NCBI RefSeq assembly: GCF_004345705.1 | Contig: NZ_SLWV01000001.1 | Coordinates: forward strand, 186,001 to 250,000 | Direction: 5' to 3' | DNA: 64,000 nucleotides | Source: Marinisporobacter balticus | Lineage (GTDB): Bacteria > Bacillota > Clostridia > Peptostreptococcales > Thermotaleaceae | Shown here: positions 51,388 to 59,878 of the stretch, piece after piece | How positions within the stretch are numbered: position 1 is the first letter of the stretch | How the letters are laid out: every line of letters starts with the position of its first letter | Program-made: the position numbers and the translations under genes | The notes under the pieces: model-generated | The model's input: the letters and a program-made list of their open reading frames with translations, nothing else | Database searches by the model: none | Told to the model about the DNA's origin: nothing

Positions 51388-52692
51388 TTACTTTTTAGTC
51401 CTTTTTATAATATACCATATAACAGGGATTCCGATAACACCTATTATGAAAACAATCGGTAATATACTAACGAACACAATAAAACTCTTTTCAACGAATT
51501 CCATTATATGATTTATCGTCTTAATAAAAGCCTTCTTTGCTTGATCTATTGTATTACTATTTACAGGACCAATTTTTTTATCTTTTGGAATAATTTCATT
51601 TAGAGAAATTTCAATCGTAGAAAGACTGGTTAAATCATCCCATCTTTTAATATTTCCAGTCATTTGATTGATCTGTCCACGAACCCTTGTAAATTCTCGT
51701 TCAACCTCTAATACATCCTTTACACTCTTTGCTTTGTTCATGATCTCTCTAAGTCTTTTTTCTTGAATTTTGAGATTCTCTATTTCATTGACTGTATCTC
51801 TATACTGCTGCGTAATGTCATTCCCATCTATACCCAAATTCGTGACAATCCCTATTTTTTTTATTTTCTCTAAAATATGTATAAAATGTTTTTCTGGTAT
51901 ACGTATAGTTATATTCCCATTCACGAGTGATTTTTCAGCATTATAGTCTTTATAATTTGTATTCGAATTTTCAATATAACCCCCAACCACTTCTATAATT
52001 TTTACAATTTCATTAAATTTCTCATCATAATTTTCTATATCAAGATAAACAAAAGCATTCTTTATGACTTTTCTTTCACTTGATTTTTTAATCCCTCTTT
52101 CATTTATTCCATTAACTGTAGCGTTGTTGCCAAAGTTTTCAGAAGCACCTTCCAAAGTAAATGTTGTACTGTCATTCATACTTAACTCAGCATTATTATC
52201 TTCTATTTTTAACTTAGGTTCACTTGCCATCATTCTTTGCTTTGCAACAGGTTGCTGACCAGCGTATATCTTGCTTTCTTCTGTGATCATTTCTTTACTC
52301 ATTTCTTCTTCTGAACCCGTTTTCATATGCCCAATCATTGCACTACCCACAATCAATATTATAAACATCGCTGCAATAGAGGTGAATAATTTCCAGTTTC
52401 GCTTTTTATTCTTTTTCTTTAACCGAAGTACTTCTACATTGCTTTCATGATTTAAATTTTTATTTTCTTCTTTCACCCTTAGCAATCCCTTATGCAACTC
52501 ATCCTCAAACCCTTCTGGCAAATCAATCATCGGAAGTTGTTTACATAAATTTATCTGATTCATTAATATTTCATATTCATCTCTACATTCTGAACATTCT
52601 TCCAAATGCTTATCTAGCATATTTTTTATATGTCCATCTAACAAATCATCTATATAAAGAGCTATTAACTCTTTCATTTCAGTACATCTCAT
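51388..52692 (-). CDS. Membrane anti-sigma factor with zinc-finger and DUF4349 domains
   Basis: A 434-residue protein that joins a cytosolic zinc-finger anti-sigma domain (His29-x3-Cys33-x2-Cys36) to a membrane segment (about 102-121), an outer DUF4349 domain with a coiled coil (about 200-390) and a second membrane segment near the C-terminus (about 400-430). The zinc domain would hold the ECF sigma factor encoded just upstream; the outer part would be the sensor. AAAGGAGGG precedes the ATG. The signal is unknown. Confidence 0.88.
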   Translation of the reverse strand: MRCTEMKELIALYIDDLLDGHIKNMLDKHLEECSECRDEYEILMNQINLCKQLPMIDLPEGFEDELHKGLLRVKEENKNLNHESNVEVLRLKKKNKKRNWKLFTSIAAMFIILIVGSAMIGHMKTGSEEEMSKEMITEESKIYAGQQPVAKQRMMASEPKLKIEDNNAELSMNDSTTFTLEGASENFGNNATVNGINERGIKKSSERKVIKNAFVYLDIENYDEKFNEIVKIIEVVGGYIENSNTNYKDYNAEKSLVNGNITIRIPEKHFIHILEKIKKIGIVTNLGIDGNDITQQYRDTVNEIENLKIQEKRLREIMNKAKSVKDVLEVEREFTRVRGQINQMTGNIKRWDDLTSLSTIEISLNEIIPKDKKIGPVNSNTIDQAKKAFIKTINHIMEFVEKSFIVFVSILPIVFIIGVIGIPVIWYIIKRTKK

Positions 52693-52706
52693 AAAATCCC
52701 TCCTTT

Positions 52707-53306
52707 CTATATTTTGACGTAAGTCTCATCATAAAGTTCCCTATTCTTTTCTATTACCTCCTTTAATGCCTGCCTCGCCCTGCTAATTCGTGATTTTATC
52801 GTTCCTTCAGAACAACCTAACATTTTACTGATGTCCTCATAAGAAAAACCTTGGATATCTCTTAATACAATGACTGTTTTATGATTCTCTGATAAACATC
52901 TAATTGCATCTTGAATATTTTTTTTGCATTCTCGCCTTTGAACAATAATTTCAGGGCTATGCTTCTCATCATGAAGTTCTCTAACAATCTTCCCATCTTG
53001 CGTCTCAACCTGTCCATCATAAGAATATGTATTTTGTACTTTTCTTTTTCTCAATAAATCCAAGCATGTATTTGTAACAATTTTATATAGCCACGTTGAA
53101 AAATTACTTTCTCCTTTAAATTTATAAAGCGACTTATACGTTTTTATAAAAGCATCTTGTGTAGCATCTTTTGCATCTTCAATATTTCCGAGTATTCGGT
53201 AAGCTATATTAAATGCTAGCTTTTGATGTTCTTTTATTAAAAATTCAAAGCTTTCTATATCCCCTTGTTGACTTTTCTCAATTAGAGATTTTTCTAGCCT
53301 TTCCAC
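52707..53306 (-). CDS. ECF-type RNA polymerase sigma factor
   Basis: A group-4 sigma factor (199 residues) with region 2 (ILGNIEDAKDATQDAFIKTYKSL) and region 4 (LRDIQGFSYEDISKMLGCSEGTIKSRISRAR). Region 3 is missing, as expected. The start is GTG with AAGGAGGG upstream. It is co-transcribed with its membrane anti-sigma partner 14 bases downstream. An ECF-type promoter (53344-53372) precedes it, so it is probably self-activated. It resembles SigW/SigV in type; the stress that releases it is not known. Confidence 0.94.
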   Translation of the reverse strand: MERLEKSLIEKSQQGDIESFEFLIKEHQKLAFNIAYRILGNIEDAKDATQDAFIKTYKSLYKFKGESNFSTWLYKIVTNTCLDLLRKRKVQNTYSYDGQVETQDGKIVRELHDEKHSPEIIVQRRECKKNIQDAIRCLSENHKTVIVLRDIQGFSYEDISKMLGCSEGTIKSRISRARQALKEVIEKNRELYDETYVKI

Positions 53307-53343
53307 ACAAACGCCCTCCTTTCTCCCACAAAAGCCTACCTAT

Positions 53344-53372
53344 TTAGACGTGAACATTACATAATAAGTTCC
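53344..53372 (-). promoter_or_regulatory. ECF-type promoter of the sigma/anti-sigma operon
   Basis: Minus strand: GGAAC(TT), 17 bases, CGTC(TAA), about 40 bases before the sigma start. This matches the GGAAC/CGTC pattern of extracytoplasmic-function sigma promoters and not sigma-A, which implies autoregulation. Confidence 0.7.
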
Positions 53373-53423
53373 ATGTTTTTTATAGAATCATGAATATTAT
53401 ATGTTTTTTTCTTGAGAAATAAA

Positions 53424-53452
53424 GAAAAAGCGACGTTTTTTTCAACGTCACT
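53424..53452 (-). terminator. Terminator after the membrane metal-dependent hydrolase gene
   Basis: GACGTT/AACGTC stem with one mismatch further out and a T run on the minus strand, 21 bases past the stop. Confidence 0.65.
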
Positions 53453-53472
53453 CATACATAACCATTTTTTGA

Positions 53473-54426
53473 TTATTCAACTTCCACTACCCTAATGTTT
53501 TTTTGAATACTATAGGGATGAAAAAATGACTCAACAATATTTTCTTCACGATCATATATAACAGTAGCATGATGCATAAAATTATTTCTTAGAAAATATC
53601 GTAAATCAATAGACTTTAATATAATATTGTTCATCTCTTCTAGTTGAATGACATGGTAGTTAGGTGTAAACTCTCTAAAATATTTTCCTATCTTTGTTTC
53701 CTTAAACATTTGAAGGATTTCATCTTCTGGTTTTTTAAATTTCTTTCTTTCAAATACTTTTTTATTTAAGAGATTTATTTGCCCTACAAGGTTATGACTA
53801 TTCGTATTTACGATAAAGTCCCATTTATGAAAAGCCATAAGGGCTGGTAAAATATTTATATCTGTAATTTTATACCCATGTTGATAGTATGCCAATACGA
53901 TTTTTTCTGCATATTTTTTCATCTTCCACCTTATTGCTAAATATAAAATAAAACTAAAAAGAATTCCCCCATAAAAGATCAACCCCTTTTGCTTTACAAA
54001 TATTAATAAAAAACTGAGAATGGTTATGACCGGATCATATAGCATGAGTATCCCTACCATTGATTTTTTCTTTGTAAATGGCATAAACAGTTTCGCCCCA
54101 TAGGAATTTAAAATATCAAAGAATGTATGGGATAAACCCCCTATAAAAGTCCATATAAATACTTGTAAAAAATGAAATTCCTTGAAAAATAACGATAAAC
54201 CCATTGTAATGATTCCTGCAAGTACAAAAAGAGCTGGTATAGAGTGAGATATCCCTCTATGATGCTTTAAATAAGTGTAGTCACCCTTTAACTTTGCAAT
54301 AATATCTATATCTGGAGACATGGCTCCAATTGCACAGCCTAACGCGATAGGATTACTAAATGTTATTGCTTCTCCACTAAAGCTAGATATAGCTAGCCCA
54401 ATAATGCCATGCGTAACCGGATCCAT
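53473..54426 (-). CDS. Membrane-bound metal-dependent hydrolase (YdjM/LexA-binding-like)
   Basis: The family signature MDPVTHGIIGLAISS opens the protein, with KHHRGISHSIPALF and GGLSHTFFDILNSYG carrying histidine/aspartate metal ligands. Four or five membrane segments lie in residues 75-190. A hydrophilic C-terminal half (about 190-317) has no known domain. The ATG at 54426 follows GGAGGTG; six codons upstream are open. The substrate is unknown. Confidence 0.88.
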   Translation of the reverse strand: MDPVTHGIIGLAISSFSGEAITFSNPIALGCAIGAMSPDIDIIAKLKGDYTYLKHHRGISHSIPALFVLAGIITMGLSLFFKEFHFLQVFIWTFIGGLSHTFFDILNSYGAKLFMPFTKKKSMVGILMLYDPVITILSFLLIFVKQKGLIFYGGILFSFILYLAIRWKMKKYAEKIVLAYYQHGYKITDINILPALMAFHKWDFIVNTNSHNLVGQINLLNKKVFERKKFKKPEDEILQMFKETKIGKYFREFTPNYHVIQLEEMNNIILKSIDLRYFLRNNFMHHATVIYDREENIVESFFHPYSIQKNIRVVEVE

Positions 54427-54586
54427 TCTTTTCACCTCCATCATCTATTTTACATCATGATTTTAGTTTACCATAATCCCATCTATCATTCAATAAGATT
54501 TCTAATTATTTTTCGTTTTTTATTGTTTTTTTTAAAATAATTATTGCATTTTCTTGTTATCTATGGTATTATAATTCTTGTGGCAA

Positions 54587-54673
54587 GCCGAAGTGGTGGA
54601 ATTGGCAGACGCGTCGGACTCAAAATCCGATGGGGGCAACTTCGTGTGGGTTCGAGTCCCACCTTCGGCACCA
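54587..54673 (+). tRNA. tRNA-Leu (anticodon CAA)
   Basis: An 87-base class-II tRNA: acceptor GCCGAAG/CTTCGGC, encoded CCA, anticodon stem TCGGA/TCCGA with loop CTCAAAA (anticodon CAA), a long variable arm, and T-arm GGGTTCGAGTCCC. It reads UUG. A TATAAT box is at 54570-54575, but no clear -35 box. Confidence 0.97.
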
Positions 54674-54677
54674 AGCT

Positions 54678-54708
54678 AAAAACCTAGGTTGAATAACCTA
54701 GGTTTTTT
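54678..54708 (+). terminator. Terminator after tRNA-Leu(CAA)
   Basis: AACCTAGG and CCTAGGTT pair across eight bases and run into TTTTTT. Confidence 0.85.
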
Positions 54709-54722
54709 ATTTTCTTTATCAA

Positions 54723-55001
54723 TTATTCTATAATTTCAGATAACCGTTGCATAGTTACATTTAATCCCTGCAGCGCATTTACAATTTGTTCTGTTGTTTT
54801 CGTCTGATCTGAAATATTTTTTATGTATCTTAATATGTCATCTGTCTGTTCTACTTGTTTTTTTGTATCTATACTTTGCAATCTAATCTCACCAGAAGAA
54901 ATTGAAATATTATTCGCTCCACTAGATATTTCCTCAATACTTGAAGTAATTTCTTCTAAAGACGCTAAAACAATATGACCACAATTATCTATATTGTACA
55001 A
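54723..55001 (-). pseudogene. Fragment of a methyl-accepting chemotaxis protein
   Basis: The 92-residue frame reads as chemoreceptor signalling-domain helices (EEITSSIEEISSGANNIS, DDILRYIKNISDQTK) and then jumps to a C-terminal-like end (ALQGLNVTMQRLSEIIE). The highly conserved hairpin tip that binds CheA/CheW, normally right after ISDQT, is gone, as are the sensor and membrane parts. There is no ribosome site, and the terminator of the upstream gene lies just before it. It is a deletion remnant next to a tRNA gene. Confidence 0.75.
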
Positions 55002-55030
55002 ATATTTAGCTTTTTCTTTTCATGTTAAAA

Positions 55031-55069
55031 TAAAAAATGACTTATAATCAATCCCACAAGTCATCTTTT
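55031..55069 (-). terminator. Terminator after the Asp-box/coiled-coil gene
   Basis: AATGACTT/AAGTCAT(C) stem with T residues on the minus strand; just past the stop. Confidence 0.75.
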
Positions 55070-55074
55070 CATTT

Positions 55075-56349
55075 TTATTTTCTAGAGAAAAATAGTCCTC
55101 TTCTTCTCCTAAAATATTCCTCTATATTATTTATCCTTTCTTCCAAATTTTTGATATCTGAAATTTTTGCTTCTAATTTTTCAATATCCTTTTGTAATTT
55201 ACTAATCTGGATCGTATCGTTTCGCACATCATTTATTTGCTTTTCACTTCTTTTCACTTCTTCTAACTCCATTACACAAGCCTCCTCCTCTTTTTTTTTA
55301 TTTATTTGTAATGGTATTTTTTCTGCCCTCTCAAGAGGACCGAACCCTATAAACGAAAACTCTGGATAATCTTTTCCAAAAGAATAATTAAATCTATAAT
55401 CAGTATCTATATTTTCATCATTTGTATCAAACTTATATCGAAAAAAAATTTCTTCTTTCGATTCTTTCCATAAATATGGCTCACTCCAGGTTATTCCGTC
55501 ATCCGTTGATAAGCTACTGACAATTTGATCATATTCTGTCCACACATTCCAAAGTTTATCGTGATCCTTAATAAAAGTAGGATTAGTACAGTTAGACGGA
55601 TTCGATATTATATTTTCAGCTATTTTTATCGCTTTATTTTCATGCACTTTATATTTTTCATCTTTTATTAAAAGATTTCCTTGGAAATATTCTGAATAGG
55701 TTAGGTGCAAATTTTCTTTCTTTGTTATGAGTATATCTAAATACACTCTATTATTAGATCCATCCGTAAGTTGTATGGTGTTTTCCCATTGATCCGTTTC
55801 TGTATTAAATTCCTTAATGAAGATTTGTTCTTCTTCACCCATCAAATCATAAAATCCAACAACAAAGTTTTTTTCTTTTTTTATCATTTGAAATGGATTG
55901 AGTAGATTTTTTCTTTCAATATCTTGTACCACAAAGTTTTTCCAACCTTGTTCATCATAATAGTGGTGATAAATTCTATAAGTCATATCACTTTCATTTG
56001 AAGGCACACAATAAATAATATGTATCCGTCCATAATCGATAAAAAGATTTAAGTTTAATATATTTAGTGTATTTTCTCCTCCTAATAGATTTTCTTGCCA
56101 AAAACCATTGACTAAAGACTTGAGTATCAATCTACCATCTTTTCTTTGATAAACAAAATATACATTATTTTGCGCATCAATTCCTGCGTCAAATTCTAAT
56201 GTACAATCTTCAACAAGTATATCCTTCTCATACTTTTTTAAATACTTATCAAAGTACGTATATAGGATCCTTTCTTCATCCCATCGAAAATTATATAGAT
56301 TTCCTAGATGATCATGAATCAAAGTGTTTCTTTGATTTGCAAAGGACAT
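55075..56349 (-). CDS. Unknown protein with sialidase-like Asp-box repeats and a C-terminal coiled coil
   Basis: A 424-residue protein without a signal peptide. The first 340 residues look like a beta-propeller: repeated strands such as NNVYFVYQRKDGRLILKSL and RIHIIYCVPS, and one clear Asp-box, SLSTDDGITWSEPYL. A coiled coil (about 360-405) and a basic tail (YFRRRRGLFFSRK) follow. No catalytic sialidase set is visible. GGGGGGTGA precedes the ATG. It is divergent from a cysteine-rich protein. A spore-surface role is possible but not shown. Confidence 0.8.
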   Translation of the reverse strand: MSFANQRNTLIHDHLGNLYNFRWDEERILYTYFDKYLKKYEKDILVEDCTLEFDAGIDAQNNVYFVYQRKDGRLILKSLVNGFWQENLLGGENTLNILNLNLFIDYGRIHIIYCVPSNESDMTYRIYHHYYDEQGWKNFVVQDIERKNLLNPFQMIKKEKNFVVGFYDLMGEEEQIFIKEFNTETDQWENTIQLTDGSNNRVYLDILITKKENLHLTYSEYFQGNLLIKDEKYKVHENKAIKIAENIISNPSNCTNPTFIKDHDKLWNVWTEYDQIVSSLSTDDGITWSEPYLWKESKEEIFFRYKFDTNDENIDTDYRFNYSFGKDYPEFSFIGFGPLERAEKIPLQINKKKEEEACVMELEEVKRSEKQINDVRNDTIQISKLQKDIEKLEAKISDIKNLEERINNIEEYFRRRRGLFFSRK

Positions 56350-56560
56350 GTTATCACCCCCCAACTACAAATTAGTCACTACATTCTCTAAACAAATTTA
56401 TAGATAACTTTTAAAATGCTCTTTTCCTACTATAATATTAAAAAGCTAAATACTATATGACAAATTTATATAAGAAGTGTAACAGAAAATTTAAAAATGA
56501 ATATACTAGCAGTGAGAAAAGCTATTATAAAGAAAAGAATATAAAAAGGGGGTCACGACT
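56350..56560. promoter_or_regulatory. Divergent intergenic region with a possible sigma-K-like promoter
   Basis: On the plus strand ACA (56482-56484), 15 bases, AATATACTA (56500-56508), one base from the CATANNNTA pattern and with the spacing of the micropeptide promoter at 7187. The assignment is weak. Confidence 0.28.
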
Positions 56561-57517
56561 ATGACATGTAATCATAATTCACCACAACTCAATCTTTCCC
56601 TTTCTGATAAATGTTGTACGGCTAGTACAGGATGTGAATTTGATGGCACACTTAGAAAGGTGAAAGCTGAACCTATATATGTACAAAAAGTTTATGATGC
56701 AGCATTATTTAATTTGCAAGGATTAAAAACGATTGCAGGACAAGAATTTGAACCAAACTTAGGAAGAAACGCTAGAATATTAAGAATTTTAGACATCCGA
56801 TGTAAAAAATTCTTTAATCCTTTGGATATTAATGACGAGAGAAACTTGATTGTAAAACCTACAACAACCATATCTGGAGCTGATTTTGTAGAAGATGGAT
56901 GTGGAAATGCTCTTGAAGTTACGGGTCCTGACGGAACACAATCCGAAAAGATATTATACACAAATACGAAGGATTGTGATAATGAATGGAAAGGTACACC
57001 TATATTTGGTACTCAAACTATTGAAATCACTGGTAATGTCGTTGTCGAAATAGATGTATTATTTACAGATAAATGCGATAAGGAATGCACAGTAACACTT
57101 TCTGCAAATGTTCCAATTTCTAGAAATCAAGCACCACTTCTTTTAACAAATTTCTTTGAACTATGCATGCCATCTGTATTCGATACAGCATTTCTTCCAC
57201 GTTTTACTGAATTTTGTAATATTAATTGTGAAACACGTTTAGGTACAAATAGCATCACGAGAGATATTATAGTAGATCCATCAAACGGTAATGTTAGTGC
57301 AAATCTAATCATAGCTTTATGTATAACTTGTGAGAAGAAAATCGTTGTTCCTGTTCAACTTTGTGTGTTATCGACTGGTTTCCCTAATCTTTCAGCTGAA
57401 ACAGATCCAATTTGTTCAACCTTCCCACAATTATTCCCTAATCAAATCGACAGAAAACCACACTGTAGATGTACACAAGAAACAGAAGTAGCTGAAGTTA
57501 ATGAGGAGCAAAATTAA
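56561..57517 (+). CDS. Cysteine-rich protein of unknown function (possible spore-surface protein)
   Basis: A 318-residue protein with 18 cysteines spread along its length, many in pairs (KCC, CDKEC, CITC, CRC at the end), no signal peptide and many beta-strand-like segments (NVVVEIDVLFTDKCDKECTV, SANLIIALCITCEKKIVVPV). Cysteine-rich soluble proteins of this type are common among clostridial coat and exosporium proteins, but I recognise no named family. AAAAGGGGG precedes the ATG. It has its own terminator. The acidic tail ends EVNEEQN. Confidence 0.8.
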   Translation: MTCNHNSPQLNLSLSDKCCTASTGCEFDGTLRKVKAEPIYVQKVYDAALFNLQGLKTIAGQEFEPNLGRNARILRILDIRCKKFFNPLDINDERNLIVKPTTTISGADFVEDGCGNALEVTGPDGTQSEKILYTNTKDCDNEWKGTPIFGTQTIEITGNVVVEIDVLFTDKCDKECTVTLSANVPISRNQAPLLLTNFFELCMPSVFDTAFLPRFTEFCNINCETRLGTNSITRDIIVDPSNGNVSANLIIALCITCEKKIVVPVQLCVLSTGFPNLSAETDPICSTFPQLFPNQIDRKPHCRCTQETEVAEVNEEQN

Positions 57518-57528
57518 TATATATGAAT

Positions 57529-57563
57529 AAAACACTTGCCTAAAGAAGGCAAGTGTTTTTTAT
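57529..57563 (+). terminator. Terminator after the cysteine-rich protein gene
   Basis: AACACTTGCC and GGCAAGTGTT pair across seven bases and run into T residues. Confidence 0.85.
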
Positions 57564-57566
57564 TAT

Positions 57567-57905
57567 GAGTAAGTCTATAAGCCGAGTTCTGTATCTGACA
57601 GCCATCTATCTAGGCCTACTGTTGCCAGTAGGCTCAAGCGACCTACCAACGGGAAGCGACGGGCAGCCGCCTTTTTAAATCCCTACTTGGTCTTGCTCCG
57701 GGTGGGGTTTACATAGCCTTCTCTGTCACCAGAGAAGCGGTGAGCTCTTACCTCCCCTTTCCATCCTTACCAATAATGATTGGCGGTTTATTTCTGTTGC
57801 ACTTTCCTTGGAGTCACCTCCACTGGGTATTACCCAGCACCCTTGCCCTACGGAGCTCGGACTTTCCTCGTTCGCAAATGCGATCCGCGACCATCTGACT
57901 TACTC
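57567..57905 (-). ncRNA. rnpB: RNase P RNA
   Basis: The catalytic RNA that matures tRNA 5' ends. The terminal stem P1 pairs GAGTAAGTC with GACTTACTC at the two ends. Inside are the universal blocks GAGGAAAGTCCGAGCTCC, GGTAAGGATGGAAAGG, AGAGCTCACCG and, near the 3' end, ACAGAACTCGGCTTAT. About 339 bases. The arrangement fits the ancestral (type A) form. Confidence 0.97.
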
Positions 57906-57933
57906 AAAATATTTACTTTTAACGACAAATAAC

Positions 57934-57962
57934 ATGATATCATAAAGACAAATATTTGTCAA
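57934..57962 (-). promoter_or_regulatory. Promoter of rnpB
   Basis: TTGACA, 17 bases, TATCAT on the minus strand, about 28 bases before the RNA. Confidence 0.75.
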
Positions 57963-57979
57963 AATCCAATTATTGTATT

Positions 57980-58693
57980 TTATCCTTCACTTATACTATA
58001 TACTATCCTGCCACAATTACTACAAATTACAATTTCTTGACTTTTTAATTTACTAAGAACCATAATAGGCAGATCCATATGACAGCCTGTACAGATATCA
58101 GATTCTATGCGCGCAATGGGATTATTTTTTTTACGTTTTATATCCATGTATATTTCCATATATTTTTCATTTATATTTTTTAAGACCTCTTCTTTCTCTT
58201 TCATTTGTTCTGTAATTTTTTCTTCTATATTATGAATTTGAATTTTTCGATCTAAAAGCATCTTCTTAATAATACTACCCATTCTACGTTCTTGTATCTC
58301 CGTCGCTTTTAATTCTTCGTCTATTGCCTCAACCACTTCCATTATTTCGAGCATTTTTGAATCAATGCTGCTTATTGTGTCTTCTAGTTTTTCTTGTTCT
58401 TTTAAAAGACTGTCTAGTTGCTTCAAATCTATAATTTTTCCATCATATAACTTATTCTTTATTTCATCTTTTTTATAGGACATTTCATTATACGTATCTT
58501 CAAACTTTGTTAATTCTTTTTTCTTTTCCTCATTCTTCTTTTTTCTAACTTCATAAATATTTTTAAATTCTTTATGTTGTTTTATTTTCTCTCCAATTTC
58601 TTCTCCTTTTGTAATACTTTTTAGCATTCTCTTTTCTTCTTGTATGATATTTTCCATTTTTTGAAGCTTCCATAAATAATCCATCTGCTGCAT
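57980..58693 (-). CDS. C4-type zinc-ribbon, coiled-coil protein
   Basis: A 237-residue protein: a long coiled coil (about 10-180) and a C-terminal zinc ribbon with CTGCHMDLP and CSNCGRIVY. This family accompanies Nif3/YqfO in clostridia; its role is unknown. The ATG at 58693 follows AAGGTGGGG. A terminator separates it from the Nif3 gene, so it is at least partly independent. Confidence 0.9.
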   Translation of the reverse strand: MQQMDYLWKLQKMENIIQEEKRMLKSITKGEEIGEKIKQHKEFKNIYEVRKKKNEEKKKELTKFEDTYNEMSYKKDEIKNKLYDGKIIDLKQLDSLLKEQEKLEDTISSIDSKMLEIMEVVEAIDEELKATEIQERRMGSIIKKMLLDRKIQIHNIEEKITEQMKEKEEVLKNINEKYMEIYMDIKRKKNNPIARIESDICTGCHMDLPIMVLSKLKSQEIVICSNCGRIVYSISEG

Positions 58694-58737
58694 GCCTACC
58701 CCACCTTTTATTTTATTATATAACACAAAAACAAAAA

Positions 58738-58759
58738 GAATAGGTAAAAAAACCTATTC
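58738..58759 (-). terminator. Terminator between the Nif3-like and zinc-ribbon genes
   Basis: GAATAGG/CCTATTC stem with a run of T on the minus strand, directly past the Nif3-like stop. Confidence 0.75.
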
Positions 58760-59878
58760 CTATAGCGTCTGAAAAGGATTCATATCATTAGATGCTAATA
58801 CTATTTCTAGATCATAATCATCTTTTTCAATCATTTTTTTCAAACCTTCTGCTAGTGGTTCACACACTATATATTCTGTTTCAAAGTGCCCAGCATCAAT
58901 GAGTGTAATCCCTAAAGAAAGTGCATATTGTGCATCATGATATTTCACATCTCCTGTAATATAACAATCACATCTAGCTTTATACGCATCCTCAATAAAT
59001 GCTGCGCCACTGCCAGTGCATACACCAATTTTTTGTATTGTTTTGTCTAAATTTCCAATTACTCTTACAAATTTTATACCGAGCTTTGATTTTATTGCTT
59101 CACAAAATTCACCTACCTCTATAGGTTTAACTAATTTTCCTACTCTTCCTAAGCCATGTTTATGTATCTGATTTTTTAGAGGTATAATATCATACGCTAC
59201 TTCTTCGTAAGGATGGACAGTTAGCATACTTTGGATCACTTTATTTAAATTTTCTTTTAAAACAATTGTTTCTATCTTCTGTTCTTCCACTTTTTCAATA
59301 TTCCCTATATCGCCAATGAAAGGATTTGTTTCATCTAAAGGCTTAAAAGTACCTACCCCTTCTGTTTGAAATGTACAATGACTGTAGTTCCCTATATGTC
59401 CTGCGCCTTCACTGCATATGGCCTCGCTTACCTTTTGCACATGCGTTTTGGGTACATAAACAGCAAGTTTAAAGTACTTTTCTTTATCACTTATGATTAA
59501 TGGCTTTGTTTCTGTAATATTTAAAAATTTGGCTAGAACATCATTTGTACCCCCATGTGCGATATCTAAATTTGTATGGGCACAATAGAGTGCAATATCC
59601 TTTTTTATTAATCTATAAATCATTTTTTCAATAGGATTATCTGTTCTAATATGTTTAATGGTTTTAAATATCAATGGATGATGACAAATAATCATATCTA
59701 TATTTTTATATACAGCCTCATCAATAATCGCTTCTGTTACTTCTAGACATACTAGAATTCTGCGAATACTTCTATCATGTTGTCCTATATGAAGACCTAC
59801 ATTGTCCCAGTTTTCACCCAAATAGGGAGGTGCTATACTTTCCATGATGTTTATTACCGTTGCTAGCTTTTCACCCAT
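58760..59878 (-). CDS. Nif3-like dinuclear metal-centre hexameric protein (YqfO)
   Basis: Nif3 family proteins form hexamers with two metals; a GTP cyclohydrolase I-like role has been suggested, but none is firm. Metal ligands are in CHHPLIFK and CAHTNLDIA, with the closing GDVKYHDAQYA and DAGHFETE. The 372-residue length includes the PII-like insertion (about 125-235) of the YqfO subgroup. The ATG at 59878 follows GGAGGTG and overlaps trmK by 16 bases. Confidence 0.93.
   Translation of the reverse strand: MGEKLATVINIMESIAPPYLGENWDNVGLHIGQHDRSIRRILVCLEVTEAIIDEAVYKNIDMIICHHPLIFKTIKHIRTDNPIEKMIYRLIKKDIALYCAHTNLDIAHGGTNDVLAKFLNITETKPLIISDKEKYFKLAVYVPKTHVQKVSEAICSEGAGHIGNYSHCTFQTEGVGTFKPLDETNPFIGDIGNIEKVEEQKIETIVLKENLNKVIQSMLTVHPYEEVAYDIIPLKNQIHKHGLGRVGKLVKPIEVGEFCEAIKSKLGIKFVRVIGNLDKTIQKIGVCTGSGAAFIEDAYKARCDCYITGDVKYHDAQYALSLGITLIDAGHFETEYIVCEPLAEGLKKMIEKDDYDLEIVLASNDMNPFQTL

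Noticed and set aside
55037..55369. 110-codon plus-strand frame opposite the coiled coil of the Asp-box protein
   Set aside because: Complement of a lysine/glutamate coiled coil gives a false Ser/Phe-rich frame; it starts inside a terminator.
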